From IMG/VR virus record IMGVR_UViG_3300010885_025346, positions 1 through 46,200 of that record: DNA of 46,200 nucleotides; one strand, written 5' to 3'. Every line of letters starts with the position of its first letter. Within the stretch, counting starts at the first letter, position 1. The translations under genes and the position numbers were made by a program. The notes below the pieces were generated by a model. That model was not told the origin of the DNA, searched no databases, and saw only the letters and a program-made list of their open reading frames with translations. Source of the stretch: a virus. Positions 38,733 to 46,200 of this stretch are shown here, piece after piece.

Positions 38733-40193
38733 TTAACCGTTGACGAGCTGGATAAGCTCAAACGCGCTCGGGCGGTAGACCAGCAGGCCCAGACGCTCTT
38801 CCGCACGCACGGTGATGCGACCGTTAACGAAATCGGTTCCGTTAGCGTTGGTCATCTGAAGGCTCACACCTTCACGACGGGCAGTCTGGATGGTGGAGCT
38901 ATCGAAGTAGCCCACCAGCACAGTGCCGGGAGGAAGCGACTGAGTGGTCACAACAGGGATACCCCACAGCGAGGTGTTGTTGTAGACGCTGGTGCCACCG
39001 ACACCGCCGCCGCCGTAGTTCTGACCGAAGAAGGAACCACCGAAATACTGTCCCTGCGCGTCTTTCGCAATGCGAATGACGGCATAGTCGGACGGGTGCA
39101 TCAGGATCGCAGTCGGGGTGTTGAACACCGACAACTGGATGTCCACCAGTGACGAGAAGATACCTTCAGCGATAGCAACCGCAGTCGGGTACACGCCGGT
39201 CGCACCTGTGATCTTACGACCGTAGGTCAGCGAGGCAATCGTCTGCTGCTGAACGAACGCACCGTTTTCCCCAGTCTTGGGGAAGTTGACGTTCGTAACA
39301 GCGGTGATGGTTTGCGGCTTGGTGAAGCCGGTGCTGCGGTTAAGCAGACCGTTAACACCAGGATAGCCGGAACCGGCCAGAATCTGGATTTCTTCCTGAC
39401 GCTGAATGCCCTCAAGCAGACGGCCCTGGATGAACGAAAACAGTTGCGGCGCATCCTTGATGACCTCATCGGTCAGGGTCGCAGCGTTAGCAATCTTGCC
39501 AACCTGCTCGTACACCCGCGAGAACTGCTCGCTGGAGAACGGGTACAGAGCGTTCTCGGCCACGGCGGCGGCGTTGTTCGTTGCCACCGATTCGGTCAGG
39601 TACGACAGATCGGGAGTCGTCACCGGAATTGAGGTGATGAGATCGGAAACCCGCAGGTTGTAGAACAGTTGCTGGACGATTCCCGGCAGGAACGTCGGCA
39701 GGATGCCCTGCGCGAGGCCACCCGGCAGGAACGGGTTCTGACCGGCAGCGGTCGGGCCGGTAGCACCAGTCAGACCTTCACCCATCAGGTTGTTAGCGGC
39801 GACAGCATCCTTAGCTTCCACGTTGAACGTGAAATCGAATTCCTGCTTGACACCCTTGAAGTCGTCCAGAGCTTTAACGGCTTCCTGATACTTGGGGTGG
39901 CGCAGAAGGGCCATGCCCAGGTCGCGACGGATCGCGCCAAGGTTACGAACCTCAAGCTCGGGCAGGACGGACGGAGTGCCGTCGATTTCCTTAGCCTCGG
40001 CAGTCGGGCCAAGCTTGGCCGACATTTCCGAAGCACGCTCACTGTTTTTGACAGCCAGCATGTGGGCATCCCAGTCGCCCTGAACCCGGTCAAGGGCAGA
40101 ACCCTTTTCGGCCTCAGTCATTTCACTGGCGTTGATGTCCTCAATTGACTTAGCAATCTCGCGACCGCGAGCCTTAAGTTGTGAAGAGTTCAC
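38733..40193 (-). CDS. major capsid protein, HK97 fold
   Basis: 486 aa. The first 130 residues are a charged, helical delta-domain-like prohead scaffold (EIAKSIEDINASEMTEAEKGSALDRV...). The rest is the HK97 fold: NLRVSDLITSIPVTTPDLSYL (N-arm/E-loop side), RQEEIQILAGSGYPGVNGLLN (spine), ILMHPSDYAVIRIAKDAQGQYFGGSFF and PVVTTQSLPPGTVLVGYF (P and A domains), RITVRAEERLGLLVYRPSAFELIQL at the end. It starts with GTG. The prohead protease upstream would remove the delta region. Confidence 0.95.
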   Translation of the reverse strand: MNSSQLKARGREIAKSIEDINASEMTEAEKGSALDRVQGDWDAHMLAVKNSERASEMSAKLGPTAEAKEIDGTPSVLPELEVRNLGAIRRDLGMALLRHPKYQEAVKALDDFKGVKQEFDFTFNVEAKDAVAANNLMGEGLTGATGPTAAGQNPFLPGGLAQGILPTFLPGIVQQLFYNLRVSDLITSIPVTTPDLSYLTESVATNNAAAVAENALYPFSSEQFSRVYEQVGKIANAATLTDEVIKDAPQLFSFIQGRLLEGIQRQEEIQILAGSGYPGVNGLLNRSTGFTKPQTITAVTNVNFPKTGENGAFVQQQTIASLTYGRKITGATGVYPTAVAIAEGIFSSLVDIQLSVFNTPTAILMHPSDYAVIRIAKDAQGQYFGGSFFGQNYGGGGVGGTSVYNNTSLWGIPVVTTQSLPPGTVLVGYFDSSTIQTARREGVSLQMTNANGTDFVNGRITVRAEERLGLLVYRPSAFELIQLVNG

Positions 40194-40235
40194 TTTGTAA
40201 ATCCCTATTCAGTTGTTGTTATTGGGGAAGGGGTA

Positions 40236-41426
40236 TTAGTCCGAAAGGACTTCTGATGCGAAGATGGACATGGCTAAACGCCTAGCCCTCGCCGCACTAT
40301 CTGCCACCTCGGACTCAGCGGCCTCTTCAGCGGTTTCGTCGGCGGGCGCGGGCACTACGTCAGTGGCGGCGGCAGCGTTCTCAACGGGCGAATCGGCGGG
40401 TGAATTACCCTGTGGCTCACCGGCATCAGCTTCAATGTCGGAAGTTAAAACAGCCAGAGCAGCTTTGAACTGCTCTAGCGAAAACTGGGGCACCACATTC
40501 AAGTTGATGCCCTTCATCATGTCGTCGGCGCAGTCAGGGTCATAAACACCCAACGCCTCCATCAGGCAGTCAATCGTCTCGCCCACGCCCAAGAGCATGT
40601 CCAGGGCTTGAGCAACCTCAACGGGAAGCGAGGCACGATCCACGCGGCAAGTCATGTCGATGACCTCATCTAGCACTGCGTCGATACCGGCCAGCATCTG
40701 GGCCGGGGTTGTACCGTCGCCTTCCAACGCTTTAACCGAAGCGTCATCGGCAGATTTGTTAGCACCTTCAGCTTCACCGGAAACGTCGCCCTGATCCTCA
40801 ACGACAGACTCCACAACAATGCAGCTAGCACCAAGATGGCTGGCCGCGTCATGGATGGCCTGAACCAGTGCGCCGTCACCCGAACCCGCAGACGTGCCAG
40901 CCTTAGCGGCAGCCTCAACGGATTGCAGGAACTTGACGGCGGCATCGCTCACCGAATCGGTGCCGCCTTTAGCGTCAAGGATGACCGCATCCCTGTTAGA
41001 CGGGATCGCCACAACGCCGACGTTCAGAAGCTCCCGGCGAGGGGTTCCATCCTTCTTAGACCTGTCAGTCAGGAAAGCAACGCTGACCGTGCGAACGTGA
41101 CCCTCACGGATCAGGGTTCGCACCTCCTGCGCCCGCTCAATGGACGAGAACGAAGCGTCGATCATCAACTGGCCGTCCTCATTGAAATAAGGGCGAGCCG
41201 AACCGATAGTCGTACCGACACTCATGCCGTGATCGGAGTCGATGGTGATGTGATCCGGCAGTGGGGTGATCCACTCGTCGGAAGCCAGCCGGTCGCCATC
41301 ACGATCCAGCGAAGGGGTGGAAGCGATAGCCGTGAAACCGCCGAACGGCTTATCGGGGCTGTCGCCAATGTCCTCAATCGTAGCGTCGAGCGATTTACGC
41401 TCCACGTCAGGAATGGAGTCGGTCAT
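40236..41426 (-). CDS. prohead protease (U35) with scaffold-like extension
   Basis: 396 aa. The N-terminal 160 residues are the HK97-type serine protease: TIDSDHGMSVGTTIGSA (His66) and HVRTVSVAFL (Ser115). The C-terminal 230 residues are acidic and Ala-rich (for example PADETAEEAAESEVADSAARAR) and look like a scaffold region. The protease would cleave scaffold and capsid delta domain. It lies between portal and capsid, overlapping the portal by 4 nt. Confidence 0.93.
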   Translation of the reverse strand: MTDSIPDVERKSLDATIEDIGDSPDKPFGGFTAIASTPSLDRDGDRLASDEWITPLPDHITIDSDHGMSVGTTIGSARPYFNEDGQLMIDASFSSIERAQEVRTLIREGHVRTVSVAFLTDRSKKDGTPRRELLNVGVVAIPSNRDAVILDAKGGTDSVSDAAVKFLQSVEAAAKAGTSAGSGDGALVQAIHDAASHLGASCIVVESVVEDQGDVSGEAEGANKSADDASVKALEGDGTTPAQMLAGIDAVLDEVIDMTCRVDRASLPVEVAQALDMLLGVGETIDCLMEALGVYDPDCADDMMKGINLNVVPQFSLEQFKAALAVLTSDIEADAGEPQGNSPADSPVENAAAATDVVPAPADETAEEAAESEVADSAARARRLAMSIFASEVLSD

Positions 41427-42982
41427 ATTAAGTTTTGCCTTTCGTTCTGCTCACGGACAGCAACATCGACCGCGTGCAAGATGTCTTCCCACTCGTCGGG
41501 GTATTCCTCGTAAAGCCGCAGAGCTACCTGCTGAATGTCCTTGTTCCTGCCAAGCTCACCCTTGATTGTGCGGATGTGCTTCAGCGGGGACTTAGGCCCA
41601 GCAGGCGAACCGCCCTGAGGGGCAGAAGCTGGCTTAGATGCAGGATTGGGGGCCGGAAGAGCGGGAACGCTATTCGGCTTAGAGTTATCAAGAGAAGCAA
41701 CAGGAGTAGAAGCGGGTTTGGCCGCTGGCTGATCTTCACCAGGGGCGGCACCGGACGGCGGCGTTCCCAAAGCTTGCATCGCAGAGTTGGCGTAAAGCTC
41801 ATCGGCCTTAGGGTCATCAGACCTGTTCAAGCCCATAAGCTGCCGGTACTCGTTAGGTGTCATACCGCCCGAATTCACCGCCGCCTGACCGGATTGGGTG
41901 CGCGTCTCCCAGTCGCCGCGAATAACATCATCCACCGCGAACTTCATTTGGTTTTTGCGACTCCAATAAGAGCCGACATACTTATCCATCACCGACTGGA
42001 TCAATTCAATGGGCGGGGCCATCGTATCCCTGTAGAATGCCCTCATCTGGGCACTGATATTAGAGAACGTCGCCTTATCCAAAATATGCACGATAGGCGG
42101 GGCGGTGTCGTAAACGCCGCACACCTCTTCCCGGTTCAAATGCCGGGACTCAATGAACTGCATTTCGATAGCCGTCAACTGGAACGACGCTGCCGTAACA
42201 CCGTCCTCCAAAACTAATGCCTTACCGGCGTTGCTCGACCCGGCATGATTCTGCTTAAAAGCATTGCTAAGCCGTTCTCGACCGGCCTGACCTAGCGACT
42301 TCTCCGAAGTCAACACAATGTTGGGCCGTCCAGAGTTACCCCACATCGCCGCCGTGGCGTTGCGCGACGAGTCCTCCGCGAAAATGGTGGACTTTAAAGA
42401 CTCCATGCGGCTAAGGCCGCGCTCAAGCTTATTAGGGTTGAACAGGCGAAAAGGAACAACATCCGACTGCGGGAATGACACTAGCTCCGCACCTAAGCCG
42501 GAACCGGCCTGGAACGTGTAGGTGTACTCCCCCTTTGCCGGATCGCGCCGAAGCGCAACCCTCGACGGGTGCAGCGGCATGAAGCTCACCGGCAAATCGT
42601 TGTCGTCCTTCACCATCGCCAAATACGTTTCACCGTAAATGTCGATTGTGGTTTGAACCCACGCCCAAAAACTGAAGTTGTCCATGTACTGGCAGGGGTT
42701 GGCTACAAGGGACGCATATCGCGATCTGGTATCCAGTGACCGGGTGTTGCCGTTCACGTCCCACACGTCTACTGGGAGCCTAGCAATAGCCATCGCACGC
42801 TTGTCTATGACAGTGCGAACCCACGGTTGTTGTTTGTAAATCTCCCCATACAGGGCATAGCTGCGCTCCAAATTCAAACCCAAAGAATCTGGGTAGTAGA
42901 ACGAAGTCGCTAACTGCGGAGATAGCTCCGCGAGAGCCTGGGGGGCAAGGTTGGGAATTGACTTCCCATTAGCCAACAGCAC
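41423..42982 (-). CDS. portal protein, HK97 family
   Basis: 519 aa. QQPWVRTVIDKRAMAIARLPVDVW and NFSFWAWVQTTIDIYGETYLAMVKDDNDLPVSFMPLHPSRVAL match the portal core, followed by AIEMQFIESRHLNREEVCGVYDTAPPIVHIL and a stem region GGMTPNEYRQLMGLNRS. The last 120 residues are a Pro/Ala-rich tail. Forms the dodecameric DNA channel; located after terminase as usual. Confidence 0.93.
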   Translation of the reverse strand: MLLANGKSIPNLAPQALAELSPQLATSFYYPDSLGLNLERSYALYGEIYKQQPWVRTVIDKRAMAIARLPVDVWDVNGNTRSLDTRSRYASLVANPCQYMDNFSFWAWVQTTIDIYGETYLAMVKDDNDLPVSFMPLHPSRVALRRDPAKGEYTYTFQAGSGLGAELVSFPQSDVVPFRLFNPNKLERGLSRMESLKSTIFAEDSSRNATAAMWGNSGRPNIVLTSEKSLGQAGRERLSNAFKQNHAGSSNAGKALVLEDGVTAASFQLTAIEMQFIESRHLNREEVCGVYDTAPPIVHILDKATFSNISAQMRAFYRDTMAPPIELIQSVMDKYVGSYWSRKNQMKFAVDDVIRGDWETRTQSGQAAVNSGGMTPNEYRQLMGLNRSDDPKADELYANSAMQALGTPPSGAAPGEDQPAAKPASTPVASLDNSKPNSVPALPAPNPASKPASAPQGGSPAGPKSPLKHIRTIKGELGRNKDIQQVALRLYEEYPDEWEDILHAVDVAVREQNERQNLI

Positions 42983-43265
42983 CAGTCACCACCTTACCGG
43001 GGGCAGATGGCGACACCGACACCCGCTGAATATACGAAACATTGTCCCGATCAATGAACAGCGGGCTTTCCGCACCATGACCATTAACGGTCACATCCAC
43101 AAACTGGAAGTTACTCTTAGCTACAGAGATAAGGACACCTGAAAACGGGGAAGAACCATCCTTAGGGGTAACGTGAAACCGTTCCCGCAAGTGATCCTTC
43201 AGCAGGTCTGCTTTGCGAAACAAGTGGTGGCCTTTCTCACAAGACGAGGATTTCCTCATCTTCAT
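42969..43265 (-). CDS. small protein between terminase and portal
   Basis: 98 aa. The start is one of two close ATGs (43265 or 43259) inside the 3' end of the terminase gene. SSSCEKGHHLFRKADLLKDHLRER carries possible metal ligands; the rest is strand-rich (GVLISVAKSNFQFVDVTVNGHGAESPLFIDRDNVSYIQRV). It overlaps the portal start by 14 nt. Perhaps a head-tail accessory; not recognised. Confidence 0.6.
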   Translation of the reverse strand: MKMRKSSSCEKGHHLFRKADLLKDHLRERFHVTPKDGSSPFSGVLISVAKSNFQFVDVTVNGHGAESPLFIDRDNVSYIQRVSVSPSAPGKVVTGAVG

Positions 43266-44892
43266 AGATGGAGCGAGCATTGGAGCCACGCGAATGCCAA
43301 GCATTGATCGCCATAACACAGGCCGGAACACCGTCGATACGCTTAGCAGCAATATCCCGGTCAGGCTTATCGGGGCGAATCAAATCAGGGTCATACGGGG
43401 CTACACGGGCCTCGCAAGAGTCAAAACAGAACCGTGCAAGCGGATTACCATGATGCCGGAATTTCTTCTCCATCACCATTTCGTAAATACGATGCATACC
43501 GTCAGACATGTGCGAATAATCGTTGCCGTAAGCGAAAATCTCGCGCACATAAGTGCGGGACTCAATCTCCTGAATGACAGGATCAGACGACCACTTATCG
43601 GCATCTCCACCCAAAATCTGGAAACGCTTAGAATCGGCCTCAATGTCGGCGTACACGCGCTGGAAGTCCAGCACCTCACCGTCAGTGACCGTCAACCATC
43701 CATCGCGGATGAACTGCGAAAACCGTCCACTGTTCAGCCGGTCAAGCTTAGCTACCGCAGCCTCAGGTGCCCAGAACCGCCACACAACATCGACAGAACC
43801 GTCAGCACTGGGAAACACATAGCAGATGCAGCACAAATCCTTACGCGCCGCCAAGTCCAAGCCCAACCAGCACTCCCGGCCAGCGAACGCATTCATCGTC
43901 TCCGTGGAAGTTTTATGCACCACACCAGGGGTTTCATCCCACAAATGCATTTTCATCCAGCGGATAGTCGAGTTCTGCCACTGATTGAGCCGGAACTGCC
44001 GAAAACCCATCTCCGAGATCGGATTGTTCTTAGCTTCTATAGCCTGCTTACGCATAGCTTCCCAGCTAAGGAACTGACCTAACGCCGGGTTCGCCGCAGG
44101 CCAATTAGCCTCATCCCACGGGTCGGCATCCATTGCGGTGTTCCGCATATAGACGAAGATGTGCGGGGCACGTTCAGGCTCGTCGGCCACCTTCTGCATC
44201 TCTTTGTGCATCTGACCGGCGAAACCCTCAGTGTCGTTTCCCGCAGTGGTTGAAGCCACCATGAGCGGCTGGCGGCGGGCACCGGAACCCATACCTGTTC
44301 GCATGGAATCCCACATACCGCCGTTGGGCCAAGCAAGAATCTCGTCAGCACCCACACCGCTAGGGTTGGAGCCAAGAGCCGACTGCGCGTCAGCAGCGAT
44401 AACCTCGTAAAACGAGTTAGTGCGAGGATCATAAATCCGCTTCTTGTACTCGGTGATCTTTAGCCGCTTAGACAGAACCGGGGAGAACCTGACCATCTGC
44501 GCCGCCACATCGTAGGCAAGAGCGGCCTGCTTACGATCACGGGCAATGCCGTAAATCTCAGCAGACTCCTCGCCGTCAGCGACCAGCAGATACAGCATGA
44601 TCCCGGCCAACAGTTCAGTTTTGCCGTTCTTCCTACCAATTTCGATCCACGCAATCTCATATCTGCGCTTGTAACCGAACTCGCCGGAAAACTCGCAATC
44701 ACCAAACAGGGGCCGAATAATTCCCTCGCGCTGCCAATCCGCAAGGACGAACCGCTTACGGGAATAAATACCCTTAGTGTGGACGAGGATTTCCTCAAAG
44801 AACGCCTGAGCTTTATCGGCCCGTGGGGCACAGAAATGGCTACCCGAGTCGGCGCACTCGACGCTATCGAAGGTGTACCCGCAAACCTCCAA
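43237..44892 (-). CDS. terminase large subunit
   Basis: 551 aa. The ATPase domain has a Walker A variant GRKNGKTE (about 86-93), Walker B GADEI (Asp183, Glu184) and VASTTAG as motif III. The nuclease domain starts WLGLDLAARKDLCCICYVF (about 340), with further acidic residues in YADIEADSKRF and near the end. It cuts and packages phage DNA. No small subunit gene is visible in the window. Runs at the head of the conserved late order. Confidence 0.95.
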   Translation of the reverse strand: MEVCGYTFDSVECADSGSHFCAPRADKAQAFFEEILVHTKGIYSRKRFVLADWQREGIIRPLFGDCEFSGEFGYKRRYEIAWIEIGRKNGKTELLAGIMLYLLVADGEESAEIYGIARDRKQAALAYDVAAQMVRFSPVLSKRLKITEYKKRIYDPRTNSFYEVIAADAQSALGSNPSGVGADEILAWPNGGMWDSMRTGMGSGARRQPLMVASTTAGNDTEGFAGQMHKEMQKVADEPERAPHIFVYMRNTAMDADPWDEANWPAANPALGQFLSWEAMRKQAIEAKNNPISEMGFRQFRLNQWQNSTIRWMKMHLWDETPGVVHKTSTETMNAFAGRECWLGLDLAARKDLCCICYVFPSADGSVDVVWRFWAPEAAVAKLDRLNSGRFSQFIRDGWLTVTDGEVLDFQRVYADIEADSKRFQILGGDADKWSSDPVIQEIESRTYVREIFAYGNDYSHMSDGMHRIYEMVMEKKFRHHGNPLARFCFDSCEARVAPYDPDLIRPDKPDRDIAAKRIDGVPACVMAINAWHSRGSNARSIYEDEEILVL

Positions 44893-44940
44893 GGCACACC
44901 CCCTTCCTAGAACATGGTGAAGAACTGGTTAGTCGGGGCT

Positions 44941-45564
44941 TTACTTGAGTACCACTCCGACTCCATGATGGTTGGCGGCAGCGGCCCAAGTTGTTGTGAA
45001 GCCCCTAGTGTCGCCAGTGTTTATCGTGGACTCTTGCCAGCCAAACGAGCCGCTATTTTGGCGAGAAGTTTGCGTTGCGCTAGACCAGACAACATTAGTT
45101 CCCATTACCGCAACGCCACCAGGGAAAGCGGGAAGGCTAAGGGTCAGGCCGGTGCTGTTGTTAAACGTGGCGACGTTGGCGGCGAAGCCTGTCACACCGG
45201 AATAAGCAATGCTGCTGCCGCCCACCGAATATCCAGCGAACGCCCCAATCGTTGTGCTGATTGTGCGTACACCCGGCGTAGGGTTCATCAGGCCATAGAG
45301 GTAGTAGTAAATATTGCCAAAGCTTGTGTACCCCAACGCATTAATGAACGTGAGCGTTTGGCCCGTGTCTATAGAAATTGCCGCTGGCGAATTTGAGTTG
45401 CTGACAGATAGCACCAACAGACAGTTCGCTGTTGCGCCAACGGTGTGTGTCCATGATGTACCCAAGGCAGAAACATACGATCCTGCCGCCACCGACTCAA
45501 ACGCAATACCAGACGGCGACGGTATTTTCTGATTGCCGACCATAGCGGCCCTAGACGACCGCAT
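44941..45564 (-). CDS. fibre-like structural protein
   Basis: 207 aa, Ser/Thr/Gly/Ala-rich and almost wholly beta (SVAAGSYVSALGTSWTHTVGATANCLLVLSVSNS, TSFGNIYYYLYGLMNPTPGVRTISTTIGAFAGYSVGGSSIAYSGV). The pattern resembles the carbohydrate-binding or IgG-like domain of tail-tip proteins. The ATG overlaps the stop of the upstream fibre gene (TGATG). It is placed before terminase, apart from the main tail genes. Confidence 0.75.
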   Translation of the reverse strand: MRSSRAAMVGNQKIPSPSGIAFESVAAGSYVSALGTSWTHTVGATANCLLVLSVSNSNSPAAISIDTGQTLTFINALGYTSFGNIYYYLYGLMNPTPGVRTISTTIGAFAGYSVGGSSIAYSGVTGFAANVATFNNSTGLTLSLPAFPGGVAVMGTNVVWSSATQTSRQNSGSFGWQESTINTGDTRGFTTTWAAAANHHGVGVVLK

Positions 45565-46200
45565 CAGTATTGGTATCCCTGCGCCGCTTGCCCGTACCAG
45601 TACACGCCGTCGCTGAAAAACGTCAAAATGTCCATGCGGCCTAAAACGGCAGTGATTACCGGCGCACCACCCGTACCCCACCGGACGTTAGTAAACGTCG
45701 CAGTAGTAGCCGTGCCCGTCGCAGGCTGACGCAAATACAACACAAACGAAGCACCGTTCGACACCGCAGGCATCGTCACCGTACAAGCAGTAGCCGACGT
45801 TAACGTGGCGGTCTGCACCGTTCCCGCGAGGGTCAGCGTAACCGCCGCTCCAATCGTGCCAACGGCAGTTGTGGTTTCGATGATGTTCGCCGTAATAGTT
45901 CCGGTTGCATCACGCAAAGCCAACGTGTTAGCCGTTGCCGCCGTCGCCACGCCAGTACCAGTTGGAATACCGTTTATCACCGGGGTAGTCAATGACGGGG
46001 AGGTCATGGTCTGCACACCCGTAAAGGTGTTCGCCGCGTCGGTACGGGCCAGGGTTGCACTGCTGGCTGGGAACGTCATCGTCAAGCCATCTACCGCCGT
46101 GGTGGTGGCTAATGTCAACGTGTTGTTGACCGTTAGCTTCTTGCCCGTCGCGGCCAAAGAACCGTTATATACCGCAGTCCAGTTCGCCGCCGCCGTAGGA
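45564..46200 (-). CDS. tail fibre/collar-like protein, 5' end cut by window edge
   Basis: The frame is open from the right edge to 45564 (about 211 codons). TAAANWTAVYNGSLAATGKKLTVNNTLTLATTTAVDGLTMTFPASSATLARTDAANTFTGVQTM is the stalk-like Thr/Ala/Asn pattern of phage fibres, and the end (LYLRQPATGTATTATFTNVRWGTGGAPVITAVLGRMDILTFFSDGVYWYGQA) resembles a fibre head domain. The N-terminus lies outside the window; an internal TTG at 46157 need not be the start. Confidence 0.75.
   Translation of the reverse strand, partial: PTAAANWTAVYNGSLAATGKKLTVNNTLTLATTTAVDGLTMTFPASSATLARTDAANTFTGVQTMTSPSLTTPVINGIPTGTGVATAATANTLALRDATGTITANIIETTTAVGTIGAAVTLTLAGTVQTATLTSATACTVTMPAVSNGASFVLYLRQPATGTATTATFTNVRWGTGGAPVITAVLGRMDILTFFSDGVYWYGQAAQGYQY

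Noticed and set aside
41435-42217. 260-codon plus-strand frame opposite the portal gene
   Set aside because: It is fully antisense to a clear portal gene and has an Arg/His-rich composition typical of mirror frames in GC-rich DNA.
1-46200. Insertion sequences, CRISPR arrays, restriction-modification or toxin-antitoxin genes
   Set aside because: I looked for transposases, repeat-spacer arrays and known defence motifs and found none that could be supported.

Overview
The window is most of the genome of a temperate, siphovirus-type actinobacteriophage (or its prophage), cut at both ends. The actinobacterial signature comes from two WhiB-family proteins, an Lsr2-like protein, an NrdH-like redoxin, a GC content near 58% by eye, and the gene order of actinophage head and tail modules. 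No mycolylarabinogalactan esterase (lysin B) is visible, so a host with a mycolate outer layer is neither proven nor excluded.

Layout. (1) 1-12.8 kb, minus strand: a tightly packed early operon of replication, recombination and accessory genes, many joined by 4-bp ATGA/GTGA overlaps. It holds a ClpP-like protease (cut at the left edge), SSB, two WhiB proteins, a RusA-like resolvase, a DnaB-type helicase, a replication initiator-like protein, a PAPS-reductase-like gene interrupted by a 47-nt hairpin insert, an HNH protein, a Rad52-type annealing protein with a Cas4/RecB-like exonuclease, a phosphoribosyltransferase, and several zinc-binding or unknown small proteins. (2) 12.8-13.75 kb: a control region with a tRNA-Lys(CUU), a GC-rich structured element, a 33-aa membrane protein, divergent promoters and a perfect TGTGA-N6-TCACA site. 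(3) 13.75-16.8 kb, plus strand: HTH repressor, tyrosine integrase, a small membrane protein, Lsr2-like protein, a zinc-binding protein and a coiled-coil protein, closed by a strong terminator. (4) 16.9-46.2 kb, minus strand: the late operon. It runs from the right edge leftwards: fibre-like proteins, terminase, portal, protease, major capsid, connectors, tail terminator, major tail protein, frameshifted tail chaperones, tape measure, minor tail and fibre proteins, endolysin, holin, NrdH.

How it works together: the early operon is driven leftwards from a promoter near 13.6 kb. The rep-int cassette is transcribed rightwards, with a probable leaderless repressor mRNA. A sequence that folds like the 3' half of a tRNA lies inside the 3' end of the repressor gene just before int, which is the arrangement expected of integration-dependent immunity. 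The late operon reads towards int and ends at the bidirectional hairpin at 16.8 kb.

The most unusual signal is the PAPS-reductase-like gene (5562-6565). Its two halves are in different frames, separated by exactly 47 nt that contain a perfect 15-bp hairpin flanked by ACAAG direct repeats. Removing the insert restores a seamless protein. It is a candidate for a T4 gene 60-like translational bypass element or a small palindromic mobile insertion.
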